This document shows positions 24,883-30,971 of a stretch of 30,971 bases of DNA, one piece after another. Numbering within the stretch: position 1 is the first letter of the stretch; each line of letters opens with the position of its first letter. The position numbers and the translations under genes were made by a program. The DNA is from Bacillota bacterium. GTDB taxonomy: Bacteria; Bacillota_I; Bacilli_A; Acholeplasmatales; Acholeplasmataceae. The notes below the pieces were generated by a model. The model was not told where the DNA came from, did no database searches, and worked only from the letters and a program-made list of their open reading frames with translations. The stretch is taken from contig JAQCDH010000003.1 in NCBI GenBank assembly GCA_027620815.1, forward strand, positions 1-30,971, written 5' to 3'.

Positions 24883-25275
24883 TTAACGTTTTGAGAATTG
24901 TGGTGCACGACGTGCTTTTTTCAAACCATACTTTTTACGTTCTATCGCACGTGGATCACGTGTGATCAAACCATGTGGTTTTAAAATTGCGCGTAATTCA
25001 GGATTGATTTCTAATAGTGCGCGTGTAATTCCTAAACGAATTGCACCTGCTTGACCTGTTAATCCTCCACCAAATACATTGACCGAGATGTCGTATTTGC
25101 CTTCTGATTCTGTTAGGACGAGTGGTTGAGTTACGTCTAAACGCGTTGCAGCTGAAGGAATATATTCTTCAAATGTACGTCCGTTAATAACAAATGAACC
25201 TTTTCCACTTGTTAGAATCACACGTGCAACACTGCTTTTGCGACGTCCTGTTCCTAAAAATTGATTGTCTGCCAT
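24883..25275 (-). CDS. rpsI: 30S ribosomal protein S9
   Basis: S9 of 130 residues, full length. GTGRRKSSVARV (7-18) is the family start and the basic tail ends in KKARRAPQFSKR, whose last Lys-Arg reach the P-site tRNA. It starts 1 base after the rplM stop, with GAGGT inside the rplM end. The rplM-rpsI pair is nearly universal. Confidence 0.99.
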   Translation of the reverse strand: MADNQFLGTGRRKSSVARVILTSGKGSFVINGRTFEEYIPSAATRLDVTQPLVLTESEGKYDISVNVFGGGLTGQAGAIRLGITRALLEINPELRAILKPHGLITRDPRAIERKKYGLKKARRAPQFSKR

Positions 25276-25276
25276 A

Positions 25277-25705
25277 TTATACCTCTAACTCCTTTGGTTG
25301 TTGTGCAAAATGTTTGTGTTCGCTACCAGCATATACAAATAATTTTTTCGCTTGAGCGCGACCTAATTTTGTATGTGGTAACATCCCTTGAACTGCTTTT
25401 TCAACCATACGTGTTGGGAATTTGTCCATCGTTTCTCTTGCAGTGCGCGATGTAAGTCCTCCATTATAACCACTGTGTTTATAATAAAGTTTTTGATCCC
25501 ATTTCTTTCCTGTTAATTGAATCTTGTCTGCGTTAATAACAATGACATAATCTCCTGTATCTACGTGGGGAGTGTAGATTGGTTTATGTTTCCCTTTTAA
25601 AACGGAAGCAACCACGGTTGCAAGACGTCCTAAGGTCTTATCTGTTGCATCAACGACGAACCATTGGTGTTCAATGGTTTCATTCCTAGCCATATATGTG
25701 TTCAT
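25277..25705 (-). CDS. rplM: 50S ribosomal protein L13
   Basis: L13 of 142 residues, an early-assembly protein. VDATDKTLGRLAT and HVDTGDYVIVINADKI are family motifs, and GMLPHTKLGR is intact. The start at MNTYMARNE has AAGGAGAG 5 bases upstream, which lies in one arm of a hairpin; this suggests control of its own translation. First gene of rplM-rpsI. Confidence 0.98.
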   Translation of the reverse strand: MNTYMARNETIEHQWFVVDATDKTLGRLATVVASVLKGKHKPIYTPHVDTGDYVIVINADKIQLTGKKWDQKLYYKHSGYNGGLTSRTARETMDKFPTRMVEKAVQGMLPHTKLGRAQAKKLFVYAGSEHKHFAQQPKELEV

Positions 25706-25713
25706 ATTTCTCT

Positions 25714-25730
25714 CCTTATATTTTATAAGG
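25714..25730 (-). promoter_or_regulatory. L13-leader-like hairpin covering the rplM ribosome binding site
   Basis: The transcript folds as CCUUAUA-AAA-UAUAAGG, a perfect 7-bp stem whose 3' arm contains the AAGG of the rplM Shine-Dalgarno sequence. Bacterial L13 leaders before rplM are known autoregulatory elements; this is in the right place. I did not test it against the family model. Confidence 0.6.
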
Positions 25731-25760
25731 GCTATTGTGGATAAAACTTGTACCTTTTAA

Positions 25761-25789
25761 ATCTTACTATATTGCTAATTAAAAGTCAA
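25761..25789 (-). promoter_or_regulatory. Sigma-A promoter for rplM-rpsI
   Basis: TTGACT (25784-25789), 17 bases, TAAGAT (25761-25766). It begins right after the terminator of the upstream YitT-family gene. Confidence 0.82.
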
Positions 25790-25792
25790 CAA

Positions 25793-25818
25793 AAAAACCA
25801 TGTTATGTCATGGTTTTT
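25793..25818 (-). terminator. Terminator after the YitT-family gene
   Basis: A perfect 10-bp stem AAAAACCATG / CATGGTTTTT with a 6-base loop; the TAA stop codon of the gene lies inside the loop. A T run follows on both strands. Confidence 0.88.
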
Positions 25819-26735
25819 CTTAAGAAGTTTCCGTAAACAGATCGAACTGGAGTTGTAACGATAAATGCATTAGGATCAATTTTTTGAATGAGCTTGAGTA
25901 ACGTCTCAAATTCATATCTTGAAATGATCACATAAATCATCATCTTATTTGACTTAGAGTACGCTCCTTGAGCCTCTATGTAGGTGACACCACGTCTAAT
26001 GACATTGATGATTTGTTCAGCAATGTCTTCATGATGACTACTGATGACTTGAACAGAAATATGTTGATAGGAGGTATGGATAAGATCTAATCCGATTGTA
26101 GATGCAATAATTCTAACAAGTGTATACGATACAATCAAACCACCTGCAACACTGACACCACTTGGACCAACTTGACCACCAATAATAAATCCACCTAATA
26201 TGGCAATAATAACATTGACCATTAATGAAATGAATCCTACTGATTTACCAGATTTAAGAGCGATGTATTGAGCGATAATATCTATACCGCCAGTAGAGGC
26301 ACCATATCTTAATGCACCACCAGCACCAATACCAATAAGAAGACCGCCTAAAGTAGATGCTGCAAATACATGAACTTGATCACTTAAACCAAAGTCAACA
26401 CGAGGAATGATTGATAAAAAGATGGTTTGAAACACAATTGAAATTAGTGTATGAATGGTGAAACGATGTGAAACACCTTTCCAGCCTAATATTAAAATAG
26501 GGATATTTAAAATTAAGTTCACCGTTGCTAAAAAAGTGATTCCAGTTGTCGTTTCAAAGACCACAAACAATGTGTCTCTAAAAAGTTGTGCGATTCCTAA
26601 CACGCCACCAGTATACATTGGAACAACTGAAGCTTCAATAAACCATAAGACGCCTATTGCGTATACGAAAGTGAAAAAAACAACTGCAAAAATGCGTTTA
26701 AATTCTATGTTCCAAAAAAAGGAATCTTGTTTCAT
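25803..26735 (-). CDS. YitT family membrane protein
   Basis: Protein of 310 residues. About five or six hydrophobic segments occupy residues 12-215, with glycine-rich turns (YTGGVLGIAQ, LIGIGAGGALRYGASTGG), the pattern of the YitT N-terminal domain. A cytoplasmic C-terminal domain of about 85 residues (DUF2179) follows, with RGVTYIEAQGAYS and DPNAFIVTTPVRSVYG. Function is unknown for the family; transport has been suggested. It starts 4 bases from the end of metG with only a weak ribosome binding site, so it is probably the last gene of the metG transcript. Confidence 0.88.
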   Translation of the reverse strand: MKQDSFFWNIEFKRIFAVVFFTFVYAIGVLWFIEASVVPMYTGGVLGIAQLFRDTLFVVFETTTGITFLATVNLILNIPILILGWKGVSHRFTIHTLISIVFQTIFLSIIPRVDFGLSDQVHVFAASTLGGLLIGIGAGGALRYGASTGGIDIIAQYIALKSGKSVGFISLMVNVIIAILGGFIIGGQVGPSGVSVAGGLIVSYTLVRIIASTIGLDLIHTSYQHISVQVISSHHEDIAEQIINVIRRGVTYIEAQGAYSKSNKMMIYVIISRYEFETLLKLIQKIDPNAFIVTTPVRSVYGNFLRKTMT

Positions 26736-26738
26736 CGA

Positions 26739-28295
26739 TTATCCAATAATCTCCTCTATTTTTTTATCTAAGTCAAATCTTTCAAATAATACGGTTGGTT
26801 TTTCTAATTGTGTTGTTTGTAAAAAACCAAATGTTTGAAGCGATTCAAATGTTTGATCACGCACTTGAATTTGTTTTAATATTTCATTGGCTGTATCTGG
26901 AATGAATGCTTGCAGTAAGATCCCTATAAAACGAGAAGTTTCTATGAGGTGATATAAAATTTCATCAATGAGTAACGACTCATTATTTTCTTTAAAAATT
27001 TTAAATGGCTCCGTTAAATCAATATATTTATTCGCATGCCTTGCAAGATCGACGATCACTTCAAGTGCATCTGCAACTTTTAATGCATTCATATTTTCTT
27101 TCATTACAGGTAACGCCTGTAATACTTTATTCCTTAAATCTAAAGAAGCCTCTATCGTTGCATTTTGATACGTAATCTTTCCATCACGATACTTTAATGC
27201 CATCCCAATACTTCTATTGACAAGGTTACCAATAGTATTCGCAAGATCTGAATTATTTCTTTCAATGACGAGTTCATACGTCATATTACCGTCTTGAGCA
27301 AAAGGGATCTCATGCAACACATAATATCTTAAAACATCTTTTTTAAAATGTGTCAAAAGGTCATCAACATACATGACATTGCCCACTGATTTACTCATTT
27401 TTCCTTTATTGACTAAAATCCAGGGATGCCCAAAAACTTGTTTTGGGAGTGGAAGTTCCAAAGCCATCAAAAAGATTGGCCAGTAAATGGTATGAAAACG
27501 TAAAATATCTTTTCCTATTAAATGTACATCTGCAGGCCAGAATCGATCCATTTCTTTTGACGATACATGTGGTTCATAATTGAGCCCAGTAATATAATTA
27601 GAAAGTGCATCCATCCAAACATAGACAACATGGCTTTCATTGCTTAAAACAGGGATTCCCCATTTAAAAGAGGTTCTTGAAATCGAAAGATCAGGTAATG
27701 GCTCAGATAAAAAGTTTTGAAGCATCTCATTTTTTCTTGATTCAGGTGCAATAAAACCTGGGTAATCTTTAATATGTTGAATGAGTCTTTCTTGGTAATT
27801 TGACATTTTAAAGAAATAAACTTCTTCTTCCATCCAAACAAGTGTATCTCCTTGAGGCCCTTTACCATCAATTATATCTTTTTCTTGAATATAAGATTCC
27901 TCAGATACAGAATACCAACCTTGATAGGTACCTAAGTAGATATCACCTTTTTTTAATAAGGTTTCAAAAATAGATTGTACACTTTTTTTATGGAAATCGT
28001 CTGATGTTCTCACAAACTGGTCATACGAAATATCCACTAAATCGTAAATACGTTTGATTTCTTGACTAATTTCATCAACATAGGTTTGAGGTTCAATCTT
28101 TTTTTCTTTAGCTTTCGTTTCTATTTTTAAACCGTGTTCATCTGTTCCTGTTTGAAAGTAGACGTCATAGCCTTCTAATCTTTTAAATCTAGCAATCGCA
28201 TCTGCAAGAATTGCTTCGTATACATTGCCGATATGTGGAATCGCTGATGCATATGCAATGGCTGTAGAAATATAGTATGGTTTTTTAGTTGTCAT
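26739..28295 (-). CDS. metG: Methionyl-tRNA synthetase
   Basis: Class I synthetase of 518 residues. It starts at MTTKKPYYIS (28295) because AAAGGAG lies 6 bases upstream; the in-frame ATG at 28361 lies deep in rsmI and is rejected. HIGN (21-24), the FQTGTDEHG motif and KMSKSVGN (second half) are present. The zinc-knuckle position that reads CTPCE...CPDCG in B. subtilis reads YSVSEES...GPQGD here, so no zinc is bound there. The C-terminal tRNA-binding domain of the 664-residue Bacillus enzyme is absent. It overlaps rsmI by 11 bases. Confidence 0.96.
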   Translation of the reverse strand: MTTKKPYYISTAIAYASAIPHIGNVYEAILADAIARFKRLEGYDVYFQTGTDEHGLKIETKAKEKKIEPQTYVDEISQEIKRIYDLVDISYDQFVRTSDDFHKKSVQSIFETLLKKGDIYLGTYQGWYSVSEESYIQEKDIIDGKGPQGDTLVWMEEEVYFFKMSNYQERLIQHIKDYPGFIAPESRKNEMLQNFLSEPLPDLSISRTSFKWGIPVLSNESHVVYVWMDALSNYITGLNYEPHVSSKEMDRFWPADVHLIGKDILRFHTIYWPIFLMALELPLPKQVFGHPWILVNKGKMSKSVGNVMYVDDLLTHFKKDVLRYYVLHEIPFAQDGNMTYELVIERNNSDLANTIGNLVNRSIGMALKYRDGKITYQNATIEASLDLRNKVLQALPVMKENMNALKVADALEVIVDLARHANKYIDLTEPFKIFKENNESLLIDEILYHLIETSRFIGILLQAFIPDTANEILKQIQVRDQTFESLQTFGFLQTTQLEKPTVLFERFDLDKKIEEIIG

Positions 28296-29130
28296 CAGAC
28301 GCTCCTTTTGTCTTAATATAAGCGTAAACTGTATTTTTTGATTGATGATATTTCTTTCCAATCATCTTCATGGCTTCATTTTTATGAATCCCTTGTGAGA
28401 TGAAAGATTCATACATAGAAAATACATCTTGATCTAGTGGTTTTTCTTCATTTTGAAATCCATGAATTAGTATAACATACTCACCTTTTTCTTGTATATC
28501 AATAGAATTAAAATTGTTTAAGTTAATATAGTAAAACGTTTCAAATTTCTTTGTAAGTTCTCGAGCGAGTGTGACTTGTCTATCTCCGAGCACTTCAAAT
28601 AAAACGGATAATGTCTTTTTTACTCTTAGTGGGGCTTCATAAAAGATTAGCGTTGCATCTAACTCAATTAACGATTCTAGTAATGCTTCTTGTTTCGCTT
28701 GTTTTCTAGGAAAAAAACCACCAAAATAAAAAGGATAAGGCGGTAATTGACTTGCTACTAATGCATGTAATACTGCACTTGAGCCACCAATAGGAATCAG
28801 TCTTATTTGATGCTTAGATGCATGTTTGATAAGTTCATATCCTGGATCTGATATTAGTGGAGTACCTGCATCAGAAATAAGCGCCACGGTTAATCCTTGT
28901 TTTATCTTTTCAATAATGAGTGATACGTCTTTATCTTGTGTATGTTCATGATAACTTTGGTATGCTGTTTGTATATCATAATAACGAAAAAGGGTTTTAG
29001 AAACCCTTGTGTCTTCACACAAAATTAAATCGACATTTTTAAGTATATATATTGCCCGAAATGTGATATCTTCTAAGTTACCAATTGGTGTTGATACAAT
29101 ATATAAGCTTTGTTTTTCTATTTTTTCCAT
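28285..29130 (-). CDS. rsmI: 16S rRNA (cytidine1402-2'-O)-methyltransferase
   Basis: Tetrapyrrole-methylase-fold enzyme of 281 residues. STPIGNLEDIT (13-23), CEDTR (38-42) and ALISDAGTPLISDPG (near 82-96) are the RsmI signatures. With RsmH it modifies C1402 in the decoding centre. An AAGGGC lies before the ATG. Its start overlaps the TerB-like gene, and its end overlaps metG. In Bacillus the same block is trmN6-yazA-rsmI-abrB-metS; yazA and abrB are absent. Confidence 0.96.
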   Translation of the reverse strand: MEKIEKQSLYIVSTPIGNLEDITFRAIYILKNVDLILCEDTRVSKTLFRYYDIQTAYQSYHEHTQDKDVSLIIEKIKQGLTVALISDAGTPLISDPGYELIKHASKHQIRLIPIGGSSAVLHALVASQLPPYPFYFGGFFPRKQAKQEALLESLIELDATLIFYEAPLRVKKTLSVLFEVLGDRQVTLARELTKKFETFYYINLNNFNSIDIQEKGEYVILIHGFQNEEKPLDQDVFSMYESFISQGIHKNEAMKMIGKKYHQSKNTVYAYIKTKGASDDN

Positions 29131-29540
29131 AAGCCCTTTATGAGTTTTTGTATGTTATCTCTTAAATCTTTTTCTTGATAGACCGCTTGTATGAGTTCAT
29201 GCTTCATGTCATCTTTAATATGAAAACGCATGCGAATTGTCTCTAAAAATTCATGTTCAGCAGTATTATAAAAATTTTCAAACAAAGAAATACGTATTAA
29301 GTTTAAATAAACAATACGTTGTGTTTCCTCGCTTAAAATATCAAAAAACTGAATGGTTTCTTCTAATGTATCACTTAATTGAAAGTGGTATTCTGTGATG
29401 ATGTTTTCACCGACTTCAGCAAGCATCATATTTAAAAGACGTGTCTCTTGAGTCGATGGTTCACCATCAACTTTAACCATATGTAATGCTAAATCTAGAA
29501 ATTTTAATTTTTCTTTTCTAGTAAGTGTACTAAGTAACAT
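29118..29540 (-). CDS. TerB-like helical protein of unknown function
   Basis: All-helical protein of 140 residues when started at MLLSTLTRKE (29540), where GAGGGGG lies 6 bases upstream; the in-frame ATG at 29555 precedes this site. The segment FLDLALHMVKVDGEPSTQETRLLNMM resembles the TerB/DjlA-like domain, whose acidic DGE...E pattern may bind a metal. No enzyme motif is visible. It takes the place of yazA between trmN6 and rsmI and overlaps both, so it belongs to the operon. Role unknown. Confidence 0.7.
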   Translation of the reverse strand: MLLSTLTRKEKLKFLDLALHMVKVDGEPSTQETRLLNMMLAEVGENIITEYHFQLSDTLEETIQFFDILSEETQRIVYLNLIRISLFENFYNTAEHEFLETIRMRFHIKDDMKHELIQAVYQEKDLRDNIQKLIKGLWKK

Positions 29541-30279
29541 GTGAAACCCCCTCATATATTTTTTCTAATTGTAATGAAAATTGATGTTTAGCATCATAAA
29601 GGATGAGTGGTGGTAAAACCAACAGTTCGTGTTTAGCATCTTTTACAAAATGAAGTAAAACCACCTCAGAAGGTTGATCTATGTAGGGATGAATGCATTG
29701 CATTTCTTTAATGGTTAATTGATACTGTTTAGCCAAAGTAATAATTTCATCGATTCTTTCACTTCGATGAATCATGAATAGTGATTGTTTTGTTTTGAGT
29801 GCTTTTGAACTTAATCCTAAAACTTGATTAAGTGTAAGTGTGATTTCAAAACGTGCAATCGATCTTGTTGGATGCTTTGAGATGTTTGTATGTTCTTGAT
29901 ATTTAAAATATGGTGGATTTGTAATGATGGTGTCACAATCAAAACCATCCAGTGTAGTAATGTCTTTGTGAACGGCTTTTATTTGGTGTTCAAGCTGATT
30001 GATTTGAATATTTTGATTGGCAATCTCTATATGAGAGGCAGTAATATCATACCCAATCAAACTTGCATGTGTGTATAATGACAAATATAGCATTAATATG
30101 CCATTCCCCGTGCCTAAATCAACAATTTTTTTTGATTTTTTAATGCGTGAGGATGCAAAATGAGCCAATAAGATTGTATCTAAATTATAAGCATGATGTT
30201 TTTGCACAATCACTTGATAGGGTGTGCCGTGTAGTTGTCTTGTTTCTAATGTTTGTTTTTTAGAATCTTCATTGTTCAT
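29530..30279 (-). CDS. trmN6: tRNA1(Val) (adenine37-N6)-methyltransferase family protein
   Basis: SAM-dependent methyltransferase of 249 residues, YabB type. The SAM motif DLGTGNG (near 55-61), an acidic residue in GYDIT (near 75) and the N6-adenine catalytic motif NPPYF (near 119-123) are clear. It would methylate A37 of a valine tRNA in the E. coli system; the target in this group is not established. The ATG overlaps the holB TGA (ATGA). holB-trmN6-rsmI-metG matches Bacillus with ricT and yabA missing. Confidence 0.9.
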   Translation of the reverse strand: MNNEDSKKQTLETRQLHGTPYQVIVQKHHAYNLDTILLAHFASSRIKKSKKIVDLGTGNGILMLYLSLYTHASLIGYDITASHIEIANQNIQINQLEHQIKAVHKDITTLDGFDCDTIITNPPYFKYQEHTNISKHPTRSIARFEITLTLNQVLGLSSKALKTKQSLFMIHRSERIDEIITLAKQYQLTIKEMQCIHPYIDQPSEVVLLHFVKDAKHELLVLPPLILYDAKHQFSLQLEKIYEGVSHVT

Positions 30280-30971
30280 GGCTGAAAAACCTCTTTAATA
30301 AGGTGAAGCACATGTCTTTTTTGAAGATCGGTTTGTACGAAATAACGCATTTGTTTTAAGATTGACTGAATGGACGTTAAAATTTCTTCTAACTGCAACG
30401 CATCGATCTGTTCTGATTGAAGCTGAATATTTTCAATAAGTGATTGAAAATGAATATGTGAAGGATCGGTTCTTAAATCAGTAAAGTATCGAATTAAAAT
30501 TTGTAAAAATGAAATTAATGTTTGTTTTTCATTTAAACATCCACTCATTTCATATAAATCATAGACAAAATTTTTAGTATGCTTCTCAATCACGATATGT
30601 TTAAATAATATGATCATCTCTTGAATTAACGGATTCTCAAGAGCCACTAATACATCGTTTTTGTCTTGATAAAGTATTGAAAAAACATCTACTTCCAAAG
30701 GAGTTAACTCTAAAGATTGAAATCTCTCTTTTCGTTCTTTAATCGATGGTTCGATGATTTTTAAAATATGACTTCTTGAGACAATCGTATCTAATAAAGA
30801 TTGTTGATTATTGGTTACTAATATACCAACAGAAGTTTTAGAATCAGGTTCTTCCATAAATTTTAAAAGCGTATTTGCTGAGGATGCATTTAGTTTTTCA
30901 GCATCTTCAATCACATAAACTTTTCGTTGATTTTGTAAAGATGTCTTTGTGAATTCATTAAATAGTTGTTG
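30276..30971 (-). CDS. holB: DNA polymerase III delta-prime subunit, C-terminal part (cut by window edge)
   Basis: The frame is open to the last base of the window; 232 codons are visible, and the N-terminal part with the P-loop region lies outside. KVYVIEDAEKLN (the DExx-like Walker B region of the delta-prime fold) and NTLLKFMEEP are the signatures of clamp-loader subunits, followed by a sensor segment SRSHIL. The C-terminal collar domain follows. Delta-prime is part of the clamp loader that places the sliding clamp on DNA. An apparent GTG start at 30914 is only an internal Val codon. The stop is TGA. Confidence 0.92.
   Translation of the reverse strand, partial: QQLFNEFTKTSLQNQRKVYVIEDAEKLNASSANTLLKFMEEPDSKTSVGILVTNNQQSLLDTIVSRSHILKIIEPSIKERKERFQSLELTPLEVDVFSILYQDKNDVLVALENPLIQEMIILFKHIVIEKHTKNFVYDLYEMSGCLNEKQTLISFLQILIRYFTDLRTDPSHIHFQSLIENIQLQSEQIDALQLEEILTSIQSILKQMRYFVQTDLQKRHVLHLIKEVFQP

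Noticed and set aside
1..30971. Insertion sequences, CRISPR arrays, tRNA or rRNA genes, phage genes
   Set aside because: I saw no transposase or integrase frame, no regularly spaced direct repeats and no tRNA-like cloverleaf; genes are packed with no gap over about 140 bases.

Overview
The window is about 31 kb of AT-rich chromosome. Every protein-coding gene I can support lies on the minus strand, so the transcripts read from high to low coordinates. The order of the core genes (holB-trmN6-rsmI-metG; rplM-rpsI; gltX-cysS-rlmB-sigH-like-rpmG-secE-nusG-rplK-rplA-rplJ-rplL-ybxB-rpoB-rpoC) is the Bacillus/Firmicutes order in condensed form. The ribosome binding sites are strong (AAGGAGG type) and the sigma-A promoters are good. 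TGA is used as a real stop (secE, gltX, holB), next to TAA and TAG stops, and Trp is TGG. Low GC, a reduced gene set, short synthetases and a standard genetic code together point to Acholeplasmataceae (Acholeplasma or relatives) rather than Mycoplasma or Spiroplasma. The taxon is an inference.

Region by region, in transcription order: (a) 30971-25803 holds holB (cut by the window edge), trmN6, a TerB-like gene, rsmI, metG and a YitT-family membrane protein, ending in a hairpin terminator. (b) 25789-24857 is the rplM-rpsI operon, with its own promoter, an L13-leader-like hairpin that covers the Shine-Dalgarno sequence, and a terminator. (c) 24836-20121 holds a FlaR-like P-loop protein, gltX, a repeat-rich surface lipoprotein and cysS. 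(d) 20089-17442 is a separate CtpE-like P-type ATPase with an extended -10 promoter and a terminator. (e) 17382-14971 holds rlmB, a SigH-like sigma factor, rpmG, a three-helix secE and nusG. (f) 14961-12597 is the rplKAJL operon, with a consensus promoter, two similar stem-loops before rplK and rplA, and an L10 leader with an attenuator. (g) 12583-3881 holds ybxB, rpoB and rpoC. (h) 3862-2101 is the pseudouridine salvage pair psuK-psuG. (i) 2034-23 is a serine palmitoyltransferase-like enzyme coupled by a TAATG overlap to a short-chain dehydrogenase.

Three points stand out. First, rpoC carries an in-frame TAA exactly where the family has Leu, just after the catalytic NADFDGD motif; the frame then continues to a complete C-terminus. 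Second, the beta-prime N-terminus has about 179 extra residues with two tandem segments that resemble the alpha-subunit C-terminal domain (helix-hairpin-helix), an architecture I do not know from other bacteria. Third, the last two genes look like the first two steps of sphingoid-base synthesis, which would fit the sphingolipids reported from Acholeplasma axanthum. RpoB also has Gln at the position of E. coli His526, a classic rifampicin site, and a duplicated motif in a lineage-specific insert.
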